This document shows positions 47,201-59,091 of a DNA stretch of 64,000 nt, piece after piece. The stretch's first letter is position 1. Every line of letters starts with the position of its first letter. The stretch is taken from contig NW_019091364.1 of the NCBI RefSeq assembly GCF_001949145.1, positions 2,367,834-2,431,833 on the forward strand, in the 5' to 3' direction. The position numbers and the translations under genes are program-made. The notes under the pieces were generated by a model that was not told the DNA's origin, did no database searches, and saw only the letters and a list, made by a program, of their open reading frames with translations. The stretch is from Acanthaster planci (lineage: Eukaryota > Echinodermata > Asteroidea > Valvatida > Acanthasteridae).

Positions 47201-50200
47201 TTTGGAACAAACAAAAATCTGTCTGAATTGGAAGGGATCGGGTGGGTGGTTCTCACCGAAGCTCGAATTTGGGATTCAATAAATGAATAAGTCATACATA
47301 AAAAAAATCACTTGCATTTATGGACTTTGATTAAAATGAATCGGTTTGTGTGTGGTCAATAAAAAGTCTGATGGTCAAGTGTAGTCTTCACGTTTTTGAG
47401 ATACCGGTTGAGTATTTTAAAGAATTTGGGTCAAACGTTAAGTGGCATTTTGATTTCCCATATTGTGTGCAGTTACTATGCACAGTTTTTATCATTCACC
47501 TTTTTCTAAAAACTATTGCCGAACAAAAAAAAAACACAGCCTGTAAGTAACCATGGCTGCAGAGGCGATACGGATCTCAGGAGATTGATTGGCGGTCTGA
47601 GCGCACGACAAATAGTCTGCGGTGGACATAACCCACCAGCGTGGCCTCGCCGACCCCTCGGACCGAATGTGTCAACACCGATATGCTATCCCCCGCGCCC
47701 TGCCATTGTCACTTCGGCCCCGTCCAGTGTATTCCGGCACGGGCGCCGTTTCCCACGTGGACCCTCCATTGTCTGACCCTCCAGCTTTTAAGTTCCCCCA
47801 AAATAGACTTTGTGCGCTCCTGTCTTTTTTTTTTAAATAAATTCTGTTGTACTTGTAGGACTTCAAATCGCCGAACGAGGGCGAAGGGGTTGGCGTTCAT
47901 AAGCTTTTACGCACTGAACCAAATGTCCGGGGGATAAAATTACGACGGGTCCGGTCCGCAACGCGTGGCCCTATTAAACTCAACAGACACCCCAGGGTTG
48001 TATTGAAAACCCCTGGTCAAATAAAACCCCAAATCAATTTGAATAAAACAGGCTGTGTGGCAGGGCAAATGGACCGAAAGGCGAAAAAAAAACCCCGCTT
48101 TCCGAAATGAGATTAGTTTCACGCATGAATTGTCTGCAAAAGCAAAGTGTGTTTTTCGGGTGAATTCAGCCGAGACAGAAGAAAGCATGGAATCTGTGAA
48201 GGCGAAAGCGGATTCCGGCTGAACAGGTGGTCGACGGCGTGGTTACTATTTAACTGTAATTATACTGATAATGTGAAAGCCCTCTTCCACTTCACGCCTT
48301 CTTGGTAACACTACCCCAGCCTTGACCCGGTATGTAACTCCCTGGGGCTATAACTGCATGTAACTGTATATTCATTACACTAATAACGAATGTTTTTGAA
48401 ATGGTCAGCCAGCAAATCTTACCCACAATACCACGCAAAGCCATTTTCATTCTACCCTTTGGCATCAATTTTAGTGCACTGTACCATGTTTCGCTCGTTT
48501 CTTATATACAAGTTAACGTTACTTTTGCGTGTCTTTGAAATATATTACGGTGGAATTGTTGTTCAATTGAGATTCACGTACCAGTTTTAATTTAAATTTC
48601 TGTTGCCGCCATCCCCAATTGGTGCTACGCCCCAGGGAGAATCTACTCAATATGGCCAGTAAAATTTAATGACCCAGGGAAAGTCTCATGACCACTTCGT
48701 TTTTGTTTTGAATCCCAGGTCCGGTCACAGGTCCACGCCCCGTGGACACGACGCGACGCGTGTCTGAGTCAGTTACATTATCACCTGCCCACCACGGCAT
48801 TCCGCGCATTCCTCGTCGACTCGAACCCAGCACGCGAGCTCCAATACCTCATAATCGTCCGCGCGTGAGGCTTATCCTTCTTCCTTCTTTTCAGTCAATT
48901 TTAGTCCCCAATTTGAAACAGATGCGGAACCATATTATTTTAAAATTCGAGGCTGGATATACTTCGAAAATTCACGGCAGGAATGTTCCCGTACTTTCCT
49001 GTGAATATAAAATTCTCTTTGTGCGCAGCACGCGTCGGAAATCATTACGGTCTCCATTAGTCGAGACGAGTTGCAAGAGAGTGTGACTGCGTAGGCCTAT
49101 ATACAAAAACTGGTTGTTGAATTACGCCATATGGAATTTATCTCACGGTTTATCAAGTCATGCGCATATAAACATGTATATTTTTCACTATCGATCGGCT
49201 ACTTGTTCTTGGCTGAAAATGAAACCGAGTTGCCACCAGTGGCGAGACTTAATACATATTTGTTTGCACTCTCGCTAGGTTTCTTCATTTCTATAGTGTG
49301 AAGTATTCTCCAAGTTTAGTCCATGCCTTTCTGTAGAACTCCTTGCCGGAATTCGGCGGCTCTCCACTAAATTAATCATCGCTCGCAGCTTAAGCGCAGT
49401 GTCAACAATTTCACTCGCCCGCTTCTTCTGTGTACAGCCGCCGCCCTGGCCGACCTTTGCCTTTCTCATTAAAATATGCGCAAAATTGTTACCAGAGCAG
49501 ATAAGATTGAACCGAGGTCAGATCTAGAGTTGAATATGAAACAAGTGTCCGGTTGCGTTCTCTATAGGTTTAACGTCGCGCAGTCAGGATTTTATAAAAC
49601 GCTGAAGTCGTGTTTCGACAACTTGGTCACAAGTTGAATTTGTCGAATCATCCACGATTCTGCAGTAACATTTTTTTTTTTCGAAAATGTATCGGTTGAC
49701 GCATGGTGAGGTGTGTGCCGGCACTTTGCGGGGTTACATAAGATCGTCACGTATACGCGTACACGACAATTCCTTGTAAACATTGAGGAAATGCAACATG
49801 GGAATTTTCCAGCCGTATGTTGCAACAGCCCAGCACGGTAGGGAAGAGTGGAGACCAATAGTCCGACGTAATTGTCACACTGGGCTTTTCTATATAGAAA
49901 TACTGAAATCTGACCCATTTTGGTGAGAATGTTGGTCCTCTGGCCAACACCTTCGCGGCACTGGAGTTCTACGAGATTTCGCGGCAGATTAATGCCTACC
50001 CAACGAAAAAAAAAATACATGCTGTCCCAAAATTACCGGAATATTCGAACATGCTCTCAAAACATCTTGTTGGAGTGGTTCTTTGGCTCTCTTCTCAAGG
50101 TCATAAAAACGGACTGTTGTGTATTGTCTTCGCGCTTACTCATGATGTTTAGCAAAACCTTGCGAAAGAAAGCTTCTCATTATAAGCCTTTTGATGCATG

Positions 50201-53200
50201 CTGCGAGTGTTGTAGGGAGTACCCGACGTGATTCATCGTGCATGAAATGATGAATCACGGCGCCATGAATAATGAACACGCGACAAGGGTTTCGGCGGCA
50301 AAACCAAGATGTCACAATTATTGGACGTGTCGTTCGTTTAGGAGTGCGCTTTACACGGTTACTCATCAATCTGATTGGAAGAGTCAATTGAAAGTGCCAT
50401 ATCTGCAACGGTGTTGCCATGAGAACTGGATTAGCCAGCCAACCCATCACTTGTGACTTTGCTTAATTTTCTGTGACATCATAGATGCAGTCTTTGGTTT
50501 GTTGATGAATGGATAAAAACACGACTGACGAGGGAACAGATATAGCATGTCTGGAATTAAAAAAATACAAAAAAGTAAGCCACTGTGAAAAACAAACTGT
50601 GATAAACAAATAAGTTTTTTCAGGACACAAATTCCCCCCAAAACAGCATTCTAAATCTGGGATATTTCGAAGGCCACATTTTTCGCAGTAACTGATGTTT
50701 TTCCCACGGGAGGATCTATAGTTATCTGTTTTTTGTTTTCCTGCAGCTATTTTTACACTTGTCGAAAGTCTTGCGACAGATCCCAGAGAATACTGGCTTC
50801 CCCCGGGGGAACATCGCTTTCAAAACAACAGGCAAAGCCAGGGAGTTCCCCTGCAGCGAGACAACCGAATGCCTAGCTGGGTGACTCAGAGGCGAGTTCA
50901 CCGCCATGACATCTCCATGGAATTTCATGACATCATCATTCACACGTACGGGTCCAAGCTCGTCCGCTAAAAACCCATCTGGACACCCGCGTCAATCTTC
51001 ACAAAAATGAGTCACCTAATGAAATAATTCGCAATTTCATGTACAAATCTTCGACTTGCACGGTAATCCAGACGGATTTGGGAACTTGCTGCTTGTAGGG
51101 AACCAGTGGATTTGTAGCTGTGTCGGCATATCAGCCGAAACCGCTTTCGTTTTCGTTCAGATTTTTTAAAATCAATTTCCCTTAATTTTCAATTGGTTGT
51201 CAAGCGAGTACCATCCTCGAGAAATATCAAACCGCATCAATGCAGAAAAATGCAGTACACAAATTTTACAACTTAATACTTTAAAAGGTCCCCAGGACGA
51301 TAACACGACATTTATGGGAACACTTATTTTTGTTCAATATTCGCAATGTCGACTGCCATGAGCTGGCAAGCCAAACAAAGAAATTGTTCTACTCTTCTTG
51401 ATGGAGATCAGGAATGCGTACCCTGCGTGCAGCTCCGCGCAGGTGGCTCCTTAGTATATTCATAGAGAAAGGACACATGGTATATTTGTTTTGAAATGGA
51501 GTCGACTTGAACTTTGCATAAATCAATCACCACTTGCCAGCGCCCGACGTATGTGCACAAGTCATGCACGCGACTTCGTGCTTAATATCATTCAACGCGC
51601 AATGTTACGGCACGAAGCACGGACTCCAAGCAACTTCGGCGTAATACATCGTGTGGAAATTTTGCCTGGTCTTGGCGCGGCTATGTGGCGAGTGTGTCAC
51701 TGATCAAGACGGCGCTGACACTTCTAAATTCCGAAATACCATCCCCGCCATATTTTTTGGTTATTGTCACAACACTCCTCGGGACCTGCTTTTTTTAACC
51801 CCAGGCTAGGCTCGGCTGTTTACTAAATACAACACACGGGGTTGCAATGTCTGACTGACATTTCAAGCGAAATTCCTCTCACAGCGCTGACCTCTTGCCC
51901 CCCCGTAAACCACAAAGAAAAGTAAGATGCATCGCAGCAACTTTTGCTCCATTAACAAAATATGAAGGTTTTGTTCAGGTTATTCATGTACATTAACCTG
52001 CAATCCTCCTCGACATTGAGCAGGAAATTAAAAGATCTGGTCATAACAAGTCAACCGCTTGTGAGATTTGAGCCGACTTAGCGCCTCGACGGAGGCCAAG
52101 GCAGTTAATTAAGCAAACTCAGGCGAAAGGTCGACTGTTTACGTCATTGTCTTAAATCTTACAAGTTTCCGAGTGAGGAGATCCTAAAGAACGGGCTGCA
52201 GTAAGAGTTCTTCATTTCCAGTTACCGTTTCATTTTTCCAGCAAAGAAACTTGATTTCACCTTAGCTGTCATTTCCTTGGGCAGTGGAATTTGGTAGTTT
52301 AAGTACATGTTGAATTCCTTTGCTGTCAGTCTCCCTTCTGGTATTATGTTATAGATAAAGTCGCCTCGCTAGGAGTTAAACACTTGCGCTTTTCACATTC
52401 CCAGCTGGACAAACTATGCCAGAAAAAACAGGACACACAATACCATCTGCACCAGCGGCTGTTTACGCTGATCCATATCCATGGGCGAAAACAAGGGCTG
52501 AATCTTTTTAATAAGTCGACATTTTTGCCCTTTGGCATAGCTTGAAGTTGATAATATCAGAGAGGTGAATGTTCCCTAGTCTGAGTCGCCGCATTACGAA
52601 CTGTTACATCTCCATTTCCGCTGATTAATTATAACATACACACTTGGGTCGGCTGCCGCAAATCACCTCCTCCTATAGCAATATATAGGCTAACGTTACT
52701 TTTGGAAATCGGCACATTTCCATGGTGTCACCATAGCAACCCTGTTGTAAAATGTCTGCGATTAACTGAAACTGCGCACCGGTACGCACGCACAAGCTGC
52801 ATATGAAGCTAATTCACAATGTTCATTTTTTTGTAATTTCCCTTATTTTATATTGACTTTCATACACGCCTGTATTATGCGAACATTACTAATTAACATA
52901 AACGTGATACAGCTTGTTTTAAGTCGTTCAAACACGGAACAAAGAAATTGTGTATGTCTCATCTGATCGGCGACTTTGCTCTGAAGAAACCCTGTGCTGA
53001 CACTATCTCAGTATCTGACATATCAAATAAAATATGGTTGAGTATTTCGTAAAAGCCCCCTTAAAAACATTCCAGGGTTTTTTTTTTCAAACATGCTCTT
53101 TTCAAAGTGCCTCACTGAAGTATTTTCACACCGGCAGTCTTAAGCATAAAAAAAGATTGGAAATAGCCAAACATTCTGCACCTGCCGAACGTGGATTACA

Positions 53201-54518
53201 ATGCCAATACGGTTGACAGGGTTTGATGAACGACATGCCCCAGTCTCAAAATACCTCCAAGCACTCCCCCTCCCCCCCACACACAATTTTCACCTCACAA
53301 TCACGAAAAAGGGGACCTACCTGAGGTGTCCCATATCGTGAGCTCCATTCGGTATTTGTTAATTTCCATTGTCGACGAGTAGTTCTCAAAAGTGGTGGGG
53401 GTGTGCACCTGCGTTGGATAAAACGTACCATTTTTACATACACAATGTTTGGTGCAGATTTCAGCAAGGTCTGCAGGTTAACATTTCATCATCGGAAAGA
53501 AAACGGTTTGGAATTGAATTAAATTGGAAATAGATTATAGGCTTTTTTGAGGGAATGACATGACCACATGTGTACGTGTAGCATGTCTGGTGTCGTGGTT
53601 TATTTTGAAAGCAAGTGGTTTTGAGGGGTTTTAAAATTCTTTACGCGAGGATAAACTACAAAACAGGAATTGGTCGTGGAAGAACTCGGTTCACTCGTTG
53701 AAACGCATAGATAAAAAAAATGCACTAAAATTAATCACCCATTAAAAACCGCACTATGTAAAATAATGTCTGGTCATCGTGTTGGCGTACACCAGACACT
53801 TTTTACGGCCACATTTTTTTTCACAGCCATATGCATTGTCTCACCACTTGCTTGTACATGTACAGACACTTTACTCATTTCCTGGGCGGTGTGCCCAATG
53901 CCATCGCTGTTTCCTCCAAACACGCAAATAATCCTGAAGGAAGGAATTCTTCAGAGCAACCTTCAACTGTAACAGTTAAGCGGAAAGTTTGGCTTTGTTT
54001 TTTTTTTTCATGAGACAGAACGTCACGTTGGAGCGCCATTGGTACTGTGTCCGTTTATCTTCTCTCACTCAGTTTTGGACACGAGATCGAGAGCAAGGTT
54101 GCTACTTTCAATCACCCAGATGCTTACGACGACCATCAAGTGTCTCCAGGTTTGAACATTTCGGTCCCAACGTTAATTTTCATTTCATTCATTTCATCAT
54201 CAGCTGGAGGGACATTTTTATTTGTAGAACCATGGAGGAAAGATAGAACTTGTGAGGCTTCTGTTTAATGATCTTTAAAAATGGCAACGAACATTTCATC
54301 TGGGAATTCAAACTTCTCGCGTCGCTCTGTCAACTCTCTGGCCTTTCTGGAAGTGGAAATACGGAGCATGGGCATCTACTTACGTCTGTAAACTGGCGAC
54401 CCAAAAATGTGTGCAGCATGGCTGTTTTCCCGCTCAAAGAATCCCCAACGACGACGAGCTTACACCGCGTTGCCTCGTCCAAGGCCATGAGAGATCGCTG
54501 TCGACGCATCCTGATCAA
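38221..54518 (-). CDS. Rnd-type atypical Rho GTPase, complete gene
   Basis: Membrane-bound, GTPase-deficient Rho family protein; vertebrate Rnd1/2/3 antagonise RhoA signalling and control cell shape. Exons in transcription order: 54518-54384, 53408-53321, 43529-43420, 41990-41856, 38523-38221. They total 771 nt (256 aa plus stop), with all phases agreeing. Motifs: P-loop GDSLSGKT (Ser at the Rho Gly14-Ala15 region, as in Rnd GDSQCGKT); effector region PTTFENYSS; switch II WDTSGKPEYD, lacking the catalytic Gln of Rho DTAGQ, the hallmark of Rnd; CFDISRP; GCKMDLR in place of TKxD; ECSA; and a C-terminal CIVM box expected to be farnesylated. A basic N-terminal extension of about 18 residues precedes the P-loop, as in Rnd. 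It is probably the single pro-orthologue of vertebrate RND1-3, so I give no number. Introns are large, the biggest about 9.8 kb. Confidence 0.94.
40330..40402 (+). repeat. tRNA-derived SINE head
   Basis: GCTCTGTTGGTAGAGCACCGG is an A-box and D-arm, and GCAGGTTCACATCCCGC is a B-box and T-arm. The acceptor stem does not pair well and position 33 is C, so it is not a functional tRNA. The tail CAGTCAATTTCTTCGCTCA matches a minus-strand fragment near 1090-1145, so this belongs to a dispersed family. It lies in intron 4 of the Rnd gene. Confidence 0.65.
42368..42432 (-). repeat. tRNA-derived SINE head, minus strand
   Basis: The minus strand reads GTGGTTAAGACGTCGG (A-box-like) and, about 20 bases on, GAGTTCGAATCCCAC (near-perfect B box). 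It is too degenerate at the acceptor stem for a tRNA gene. It lies in intron 3 of the Rnd gene. Confidence 0.6.
43530..53320 (-). other. Rnd gene intron 2 (about 9.8 kb)
   Basis: Non-coding by inspection except for a GC-rich ORF at 44424-44639. Other short ORFs are scattered on both strands without splice context or recognisable homology. No repeats with clear boundaries were found by eye. Confidence 0.5.
44424..44639 (-). CDS. Hypothetical GC-rich coding exon inside the Rnd intron
   Basis: An ATG-started ORF begins MKVVVMDINAEV, with a Leu-rich helix-like stretch (QLLVLSLSALRVGF) and a charged end (YLVGDELKSDRRK), running into a possible donor CGGCAG|GTTAGA after 72 codons. It is GC-rich at third positions compared with the surrounding AT-rich intron, which suggests coding or a CpG-rich first exon. 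I do not recognise the family, and no partner exon was found. It could be an alternative first exon or a nested gene on the same strand. Confidence 0.3.
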
Positions 54519-56082
54519 GTTCTGACTCTTTAAACTGCCGAAAAGCCAACGTTTAGATTTTGAAGTGAACTCTGCAAAATTTAAAACTGACCACTGTTGA
54601 CTGAATATTCCTTCACGGCCTCACGAACCATGCACGAACTAACTCCGCCTTGTCGCTCGCTGAACCAACAATAAGATGACGACGATGCTGCTCGTATGCT
54701 AAAAAGCTGACCGAACTTGGGCACGTCACGTGCCGTGCTAATTTATTCCCTACGTCAGAAACGCAGCCAATCAAATCGCATACCGATATCGCTGTTGCGG
54801 GAGGTCTGACTCGGTTACGTCAACCAATCGATGATCTGTAAATCGACACACCTCCTTCACGCCTACTTTCCATGTGACAGAGGGCGCTAGACTCAATCGG
54901 AATCAACGCGCTCTTGTAAACTGTGTTTCAAAAATACATGTACACTGCACATGTACAATAATACCGGTGTCAACAAATCCGTGGGTTGTGCTCCTGGTTA
55001 AAATTTCACGGGCTAAAAAAAGCAGAGAGACCAGAGGAAAATTCTCACACTAGTCTGCAGTCAATCCGCTGTTTTATCAATCTGGTGGATGATACAATGG
55101 GTTTGTATTTTTAATTCAGATCTAGTTGATTTGTTAAGCTAAAATGTTCACCTTTGTGGTGGTGTTTGTCCCTGTAAAAAAGGCAAATCTCAACCTCGTT
55201 CCCAGGACTAATTGGATGTGAACAACTGAAGAGTGCATTTATACCGTACATTTAGGTAGTTTAATGTTCTTTGTATATTAAGACATCCACTCACGCTCCC
55301 TGACGACCCTTCTTGTCCAGTCTATACGATTTGCATCTACAGGTACATGCATATGTAATTTTGAATGTAATTTATTCTAATAACAGCCATAGCCCTCACC
55401 GCAGATATAGAACTTCCACTTAGCAGTTAAGTGGATATTGAGTGACATGTCCAAACGCGTAGGTGATACTGGAAATTATTTTACAGGTGGGGAATTTTTA
55501 GAGGGGGGGGGGTTCAGGTGCCGAAGGATTTACTTAAGCATTGAACAGGGTGATGATTAAATGGTATCTGCCAGCAACCTTTAAACTTTGATGCCGACTG
55601 GATGATCCATAGTTATAGGCCATACTATCACCATAAGTCACACACACACAGAGACCGATTTCAAAACAAGCAATATTTTAACTGTGAACTTTAAATAGTT
55701 GAAGTCTTTATTACTCTCATTGCGTAAAAATTCCAATCACAAATGGACTTCGACAGAAGACCAGAGAGATAACTTCATGACCAAATCGGCCAAATTTTGC
55801 AAGGTCGATTGGGAAAAAAGAGTTCCCATCCAGTGTGCTGATCCATACTTTTGGGCGGAGTTTAACATTTTCCGGGCAAGCAATGGGCAAGATTTACTGG
55901 CATCTTTAGTTGAATTTGTTGTTGGTACTGCTAATGGCCTGTTGACAATCAACAAAATGAGACCAAAAGATCTGTGTTGTTAATGTCACCATCAACAGCT
56001 TAAAATTGCTTGTCCATGCAAGGCTCTGTAACATTGTCCTTTGTGCACATGTATTTCATGTGATGACATGAAAGGTTTTCAT
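54519..56082. other. Upstream region of the Rnd gene
   Basis: Presumed promoter and intergenic DNA. CACGTCACGTG at 54722-54732 combines a CRE-like half and an E-box about 200 bases upstream of the start codon. No convincing gene was found; ORFs on both strands at 55699-55983 are not recognisable. Confidence 0.35.
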
Positions 56083-57057
56083 TCATACGTCTCCAGATAT
56101 TGTTTCAAGATTGGAAAGGGCAGCGCAGATGTGCAGCACAGAATCAAGGTGTGGAAGTAGATCGAGCGACACCTTGGACCTCAGGATCCCAAATGTTCGC
56201 AGTCGCTGCTGCAGCTTGTCAAAGTGGCAGTTCAGGGAGGCGGCATCCTCTCGGTAGATGAGGCTCACCTCGGGGAACTGGGGAGAGACGGGCGCTGTGT
56301 GAACCTTGATCCCTCGGAGGCTGGGGAGATACCTGTCGGGCGTCAAAGAGAGTATCTCATCACCGGAGTTCAGAAAGTACTGTAAGGAGCTCTCTTGGGA
56401 GAGTTTGTCTTGGGAGATGCTGCCGCCAAAGAGCTTTGACACAAAGCAGACGTAGCCACTAGGGGTCAGCCCTATGAGTGCCTTCACCTTGAAGGCACTG
56501 TCCAACTTGCAGATCATCAGCAGTTGGTCAAACAGCTGCGACAGGGCCTCCGTCTCGATTTCCAGGCAGTCCGTGATGAGTCTGCAGTGTGGAAAGCTCC
56601 GTCGGATGAAGGCCGGCATGGTGCTCCGGACAACCGACTTTGGAGGCCATCGGATCAGGCCGGACGTCAAATCGGTCAGGGTAACCAGGATGAGAATGAA
56701 TACCTGTTCAGCGGTGGCCGGGGACACGCCAAACTGAGCAGCAAGATGCTTGAAGGGGGTGGCCATTTTAAGTCTCATGAGGAACACCAGAAGATTGTTC
56801 TCTGCAGACAAACCCCACTGCACTAGAGAAGCCTTAGGGAGATACGGGAGGAGAAGGTTGAAGGTACCCAGTGACAAGCCGGTAATTTCTTTGACGAGAG
56901 GTTCCAAGTAGCAAACATCCTTCCAGCCGTGAAACCCTGGGCAATTTCGCAGATTTGTGGAATTTCCAGGAAGTCTGTATGAAGTACAAAGTATAAAATG
57001 TAACTTTAAACTCATAGGGCTGTGCGGGCAAAATAAAGTTGATAAGCTGTCCATCAT
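56083..57057 (-). CDS. DDE-superfamily transposase-like protein (DDE_Tnp_4 type)
   Basis: Uninterrupted 324-codon ORF. Residues about 75-110 look like the helix-turn-helix that precedes this nuclease family (LLVFLMRLKMATPFKHLAAQ, GVSPATAEQVF). The nuclease core follows: RWPPKSVV, ITDCLEIETE with the first catalytic Asp, VKALIGLTPSG and FVSKLFGGSISQDK with the second Asp, and a C-terminal helix ending HICAALSNLE. The third catalytic block, normally ADRGF in these proteins, reads TPDRYLP, so activity is doubtful. Family members are often fused to an N-terminal THAP zinc finger, which is not seen here. The true start may lie in an upstream exon; a TACAG acceptor occurs near residue 28. Either an old element that kept its frame or a domesticated gene. 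Confidence 0.75.
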   Translation of the reverse strand: MMDSLSTLFCPHSPMSLKLHFILCTSYRLPGNSTNLRNCPGFHGWKDVCYLEPLVKEITGLSLGTFNLLLPYLPKASLVQWGLSAENNLLVFLMRLKMATPFKHLAAQFGVSPATAEQVFILILVTLTDLTSGLIRWPPKSVVRSTMPAFIRRSFPHCRLITDCLEIETEALSQLFDQLLMICKLDSAFKVKALIGLTPSGYVCFVSKLFGGSISQDKLSQESSLQYFLNSGDEILSLTPDRYLPSLRGIKVHTAPVSPQFPEVSLIYREDAASLNCHFDKLQQRLRTFGILRSKVSLDLLPHLDSVLHICAALSNLETISGDV

Positions 57058-57789
57058 ATTTGATTACATGTGCTGCACCATGTTAACACACACCTAAATG
57101 CATACGACATTGAATTTGGATCATGCGATTTATTTTCCTTAAGAGCTTGAGATTTACTACACATATTCGAAGGTGAGAAATCAAGTTTCCATAAATCAGC
57201 TAGTCTGCACAGGACACCGCTAGTCACAACAAATGAATGTTCGAGTCCATGAGTGAGAATGATTTCATGCGGTGAAATGAAACATTCTGAATGAAATGAT
57301 TCCTTTCGAATGACAATGAACATCCACGAATGTGAACCATTCAGTATTTGTTCCATTCAATGCCTGTATAAATCCTTGTCATTTGATTGACGACTTGAAT
57401 ACATGTGCTAGTATTTTCATCAACGTTCTAGTTTTGCCTACAATATTTCACTAGTGGGGGGGGGCACAAGGGGCAGCAGCACCTTACGGGGGGGGGGAGG
57501 AACCAGCTCCCAATGGTGTGGTTTATTGGGGGAAAACTTTTGTTAGCCAATATCCATTCATCCGTTTTTTTAAGGGGGGCACCTAGAATCTGTGGTGGGA
57601 AACATGCCCCCCAAGGCCCCCTGTGGTTATGCCCCTGGTTGGGGGGAGGAGATACCCCTCCACACACCCCAATATACATTTTCAAAGACTTTACAGGAGA
57701 AGATATACAAATAAACAAAATTATGCCCCAGAACTGGCCCCTCCGATGCTGATGGTTTGTCAATGTGCTTCTCTTGGGTCCCCCTTGAC
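57058..57789. other. Repeat-like intergenic DNA
   Basis: No gene recognised. 57455-57660 is rich in G and C runs (GGGGGGCAC, ATGCCCCCCAAGGCCCC, TTATGCCCCTGGTT), typical of degenerate mobile-element ends. Confidence 0.35.
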
Positions 57790-59016
57790 CTATACCCACC
57801 CTGGGGAAAAGTCCTGTTGATGCCCATGCGATGATGCAGCACTGTTTACACTGCAGCTGGATTCACAGAGCGCCGGGTGCTTTGGAGATTTGCTGAGAGG
57901 ATTATCCACTTCCATGCCATTTTTTTTAACCATCTCGTCTTGGGTTCTGCCTGTCTCTTGCACATGGTCCGAGCACCGCTCTTCCTCCGCAGGGACGAGG
58001 TCACTGTCTGGCGTTCTGGCCACAAGGCGAGCACTCCTTTGTCTCTCCGTCTGCCTGGGTCTGTTTCCCCTGACGGGTGGAACATCCTGCTTGACGAATC
58101 CGGCCGCATCCAGCACTGTCACAGTTGTAGCCCTCAGACTATGATTGGTGTATTTTACACTGCAACCAGCTCTTTCACCGATGGTTTTCATCTTGGTAGC
58201 AAGCGTGTTGATCCCCAGGGGAGCGTTGGTGTACCATGGTCCCTTTGTTGGGGCCTCGAGTTTGGGCCGTTGCCACATGCAGTCAACCTCAGGGTTTAAG
58301 ACTTCCTTGAAGGCGAGAAATGTAGAAACTGGACATTTACTTGATCCAGGAATTTCACGCATGACGCCACTGTACGCTTCATCTTCTCGTTTTGCTCTTG
58401 CGAGCATGTCACGATGGATGACATATTTGTGGTCTCCATCGTTCTGAAGCACGAAGTCAGTGATCTTCATTTCTCGAAGATTTTCCCTTCCTCTGTTTCC
58501 AAAATATACCATGATGTCTACAAACACTTTATCCTGAAGACCCTGCGGTGTGTTTACGTCCAGTGATGAAATGACCCTGGCCATGTCCTGCTTGGTGATC
58601 GGATCTTTATGCTTGACCGAACCCTTTCCTTCCATTTTGAGTTTCACCATCATGGCCCTATACGCTCTGGAACTGTTAACAAAAACCTTCACATCATTTA
58701 TGTCGATTCCTCTCACCGACTGGAAATGGCGATGAAGTCCATAACGAATTCCGTGCATGGATTTCTTTGTGTACAATTCGCCATTTTCCCTTCTCAGCGC
58801 GACGTAAAATTGCGACAAGAAACTATCCAGTTCAGAATCAGTAAGTGCTTCGACAGACGTCCCCGTGTGCTTCGCAAACTCCTCCAACCGCGCGACAGCA
58901 TATTTAATCTGTTTCTTTGTATTAACGGAGTCAGCATCACTTGGGCCGAGTTCTGAAATCTCTTCGTCCATGTCCTCCGTCGGCACAAACGCTGTTTCAC
59001 GTTCTTCGTCAGCCAT
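57790..59016 (-). CDS. Crypton-derived tyrosine-recombinase-like protein (DUF3504)
   Basis: Uninterrupted 408-codon ORF with start context AAAATGGCTGA. The N-terminal half has the SAM-like core-binding layout of DUF3504 proteins (NTKKQIKYAVARLEEF, LDSFLSQFYVALRRENGELY, GIRYGLHRHF). The catalytic half has YFGNRGRENLREMKITDF with the first Arg, CPVSTFLAFKEVL, a MWQRPK segment, GPWYTNAPLGINTL and YTNHSLRATTVTVLDAAGF with the His and second Arg. The next block, normally GHxxxxSLxxY in this family, is replaced by a basic, low-complexity tail (residues from about 310), so the nucleophilic Tyr is missing. Such genes derive from Crypton transposons; several vertebrate ones (for example in ZMYM and KCTD1 lineages) are domesticated. 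Function unknown; DNA binding is plausible. Confidence 0.8.
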   Translation of the reverse strand: MADEERETAFVPTEDMDEEISELGPSDADSVNTKKQIKYAVARLEEFAKHTGTSVEALTDSELDSFLSQFYVALRRENGELYTKKSMHGIRYGLHRHFQSVRGIDINDVKVFVNSSRAYRAMMVKLKMEGKGSVKHKDPITKQDMARVISSLDVNTPQGLQDKVFVDIMVYFGNRGRENLREMKITDFVLQNDGDHKYVIHRDMLARAKREDEAYSGVMREIPGSSKCPVSTFLAFKEVLNPEVDCMWQRPKLEAPTKGPWYTNAPLGINTLATKMKTIGERAGCSVKYTNHSLRATTVTVLDAAGFVKQDVPPVRGNRPRQTERQRSARLVARTPDSDLVPAEEERCSDHVQETGRTQDEMVKKNGMEVDNPLSKSPKHPALCESSCSVNSAASSHGHQQDFSPGWV

Positions 59017-59048
59017 TTTGCCTGCAGAACCGCGTTATAGCGCCGCCA

Positions 59049-59091
59049 ACGGTGAACCGTGCAATGCGGTGTATGGAACTCGGTTCACCGT
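59049..59091. repeat. Perfect 11 bp inverted repeat
   Basis: ACGGTGAACCG and its exact reverse complement CGGTTCACCGT, separated by 21 bases. It lies about 35 bases upstream of the Crypton-like start codon. It could be a protein-binding site or an element end. Confidence 0.7.

Noticed and set aside
46863-47210. 115-codon minus-strand ORF in the Rnd intron
   Set aside because: No family recognised, overlapping open frames on the same strand, no conserved splice sites seen.
48742-49086. 114-codon plus-strand ORF
   Set aside because: No recognisable protein; part of it looks like a degenerate tRNA-like repeat on the minus strand, and there is no splice context.
55699-55983. 94-codon plus-strand ORF
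   Set aside because: Composition is not convincing, the opposite strand is also open, and no family is recognised.
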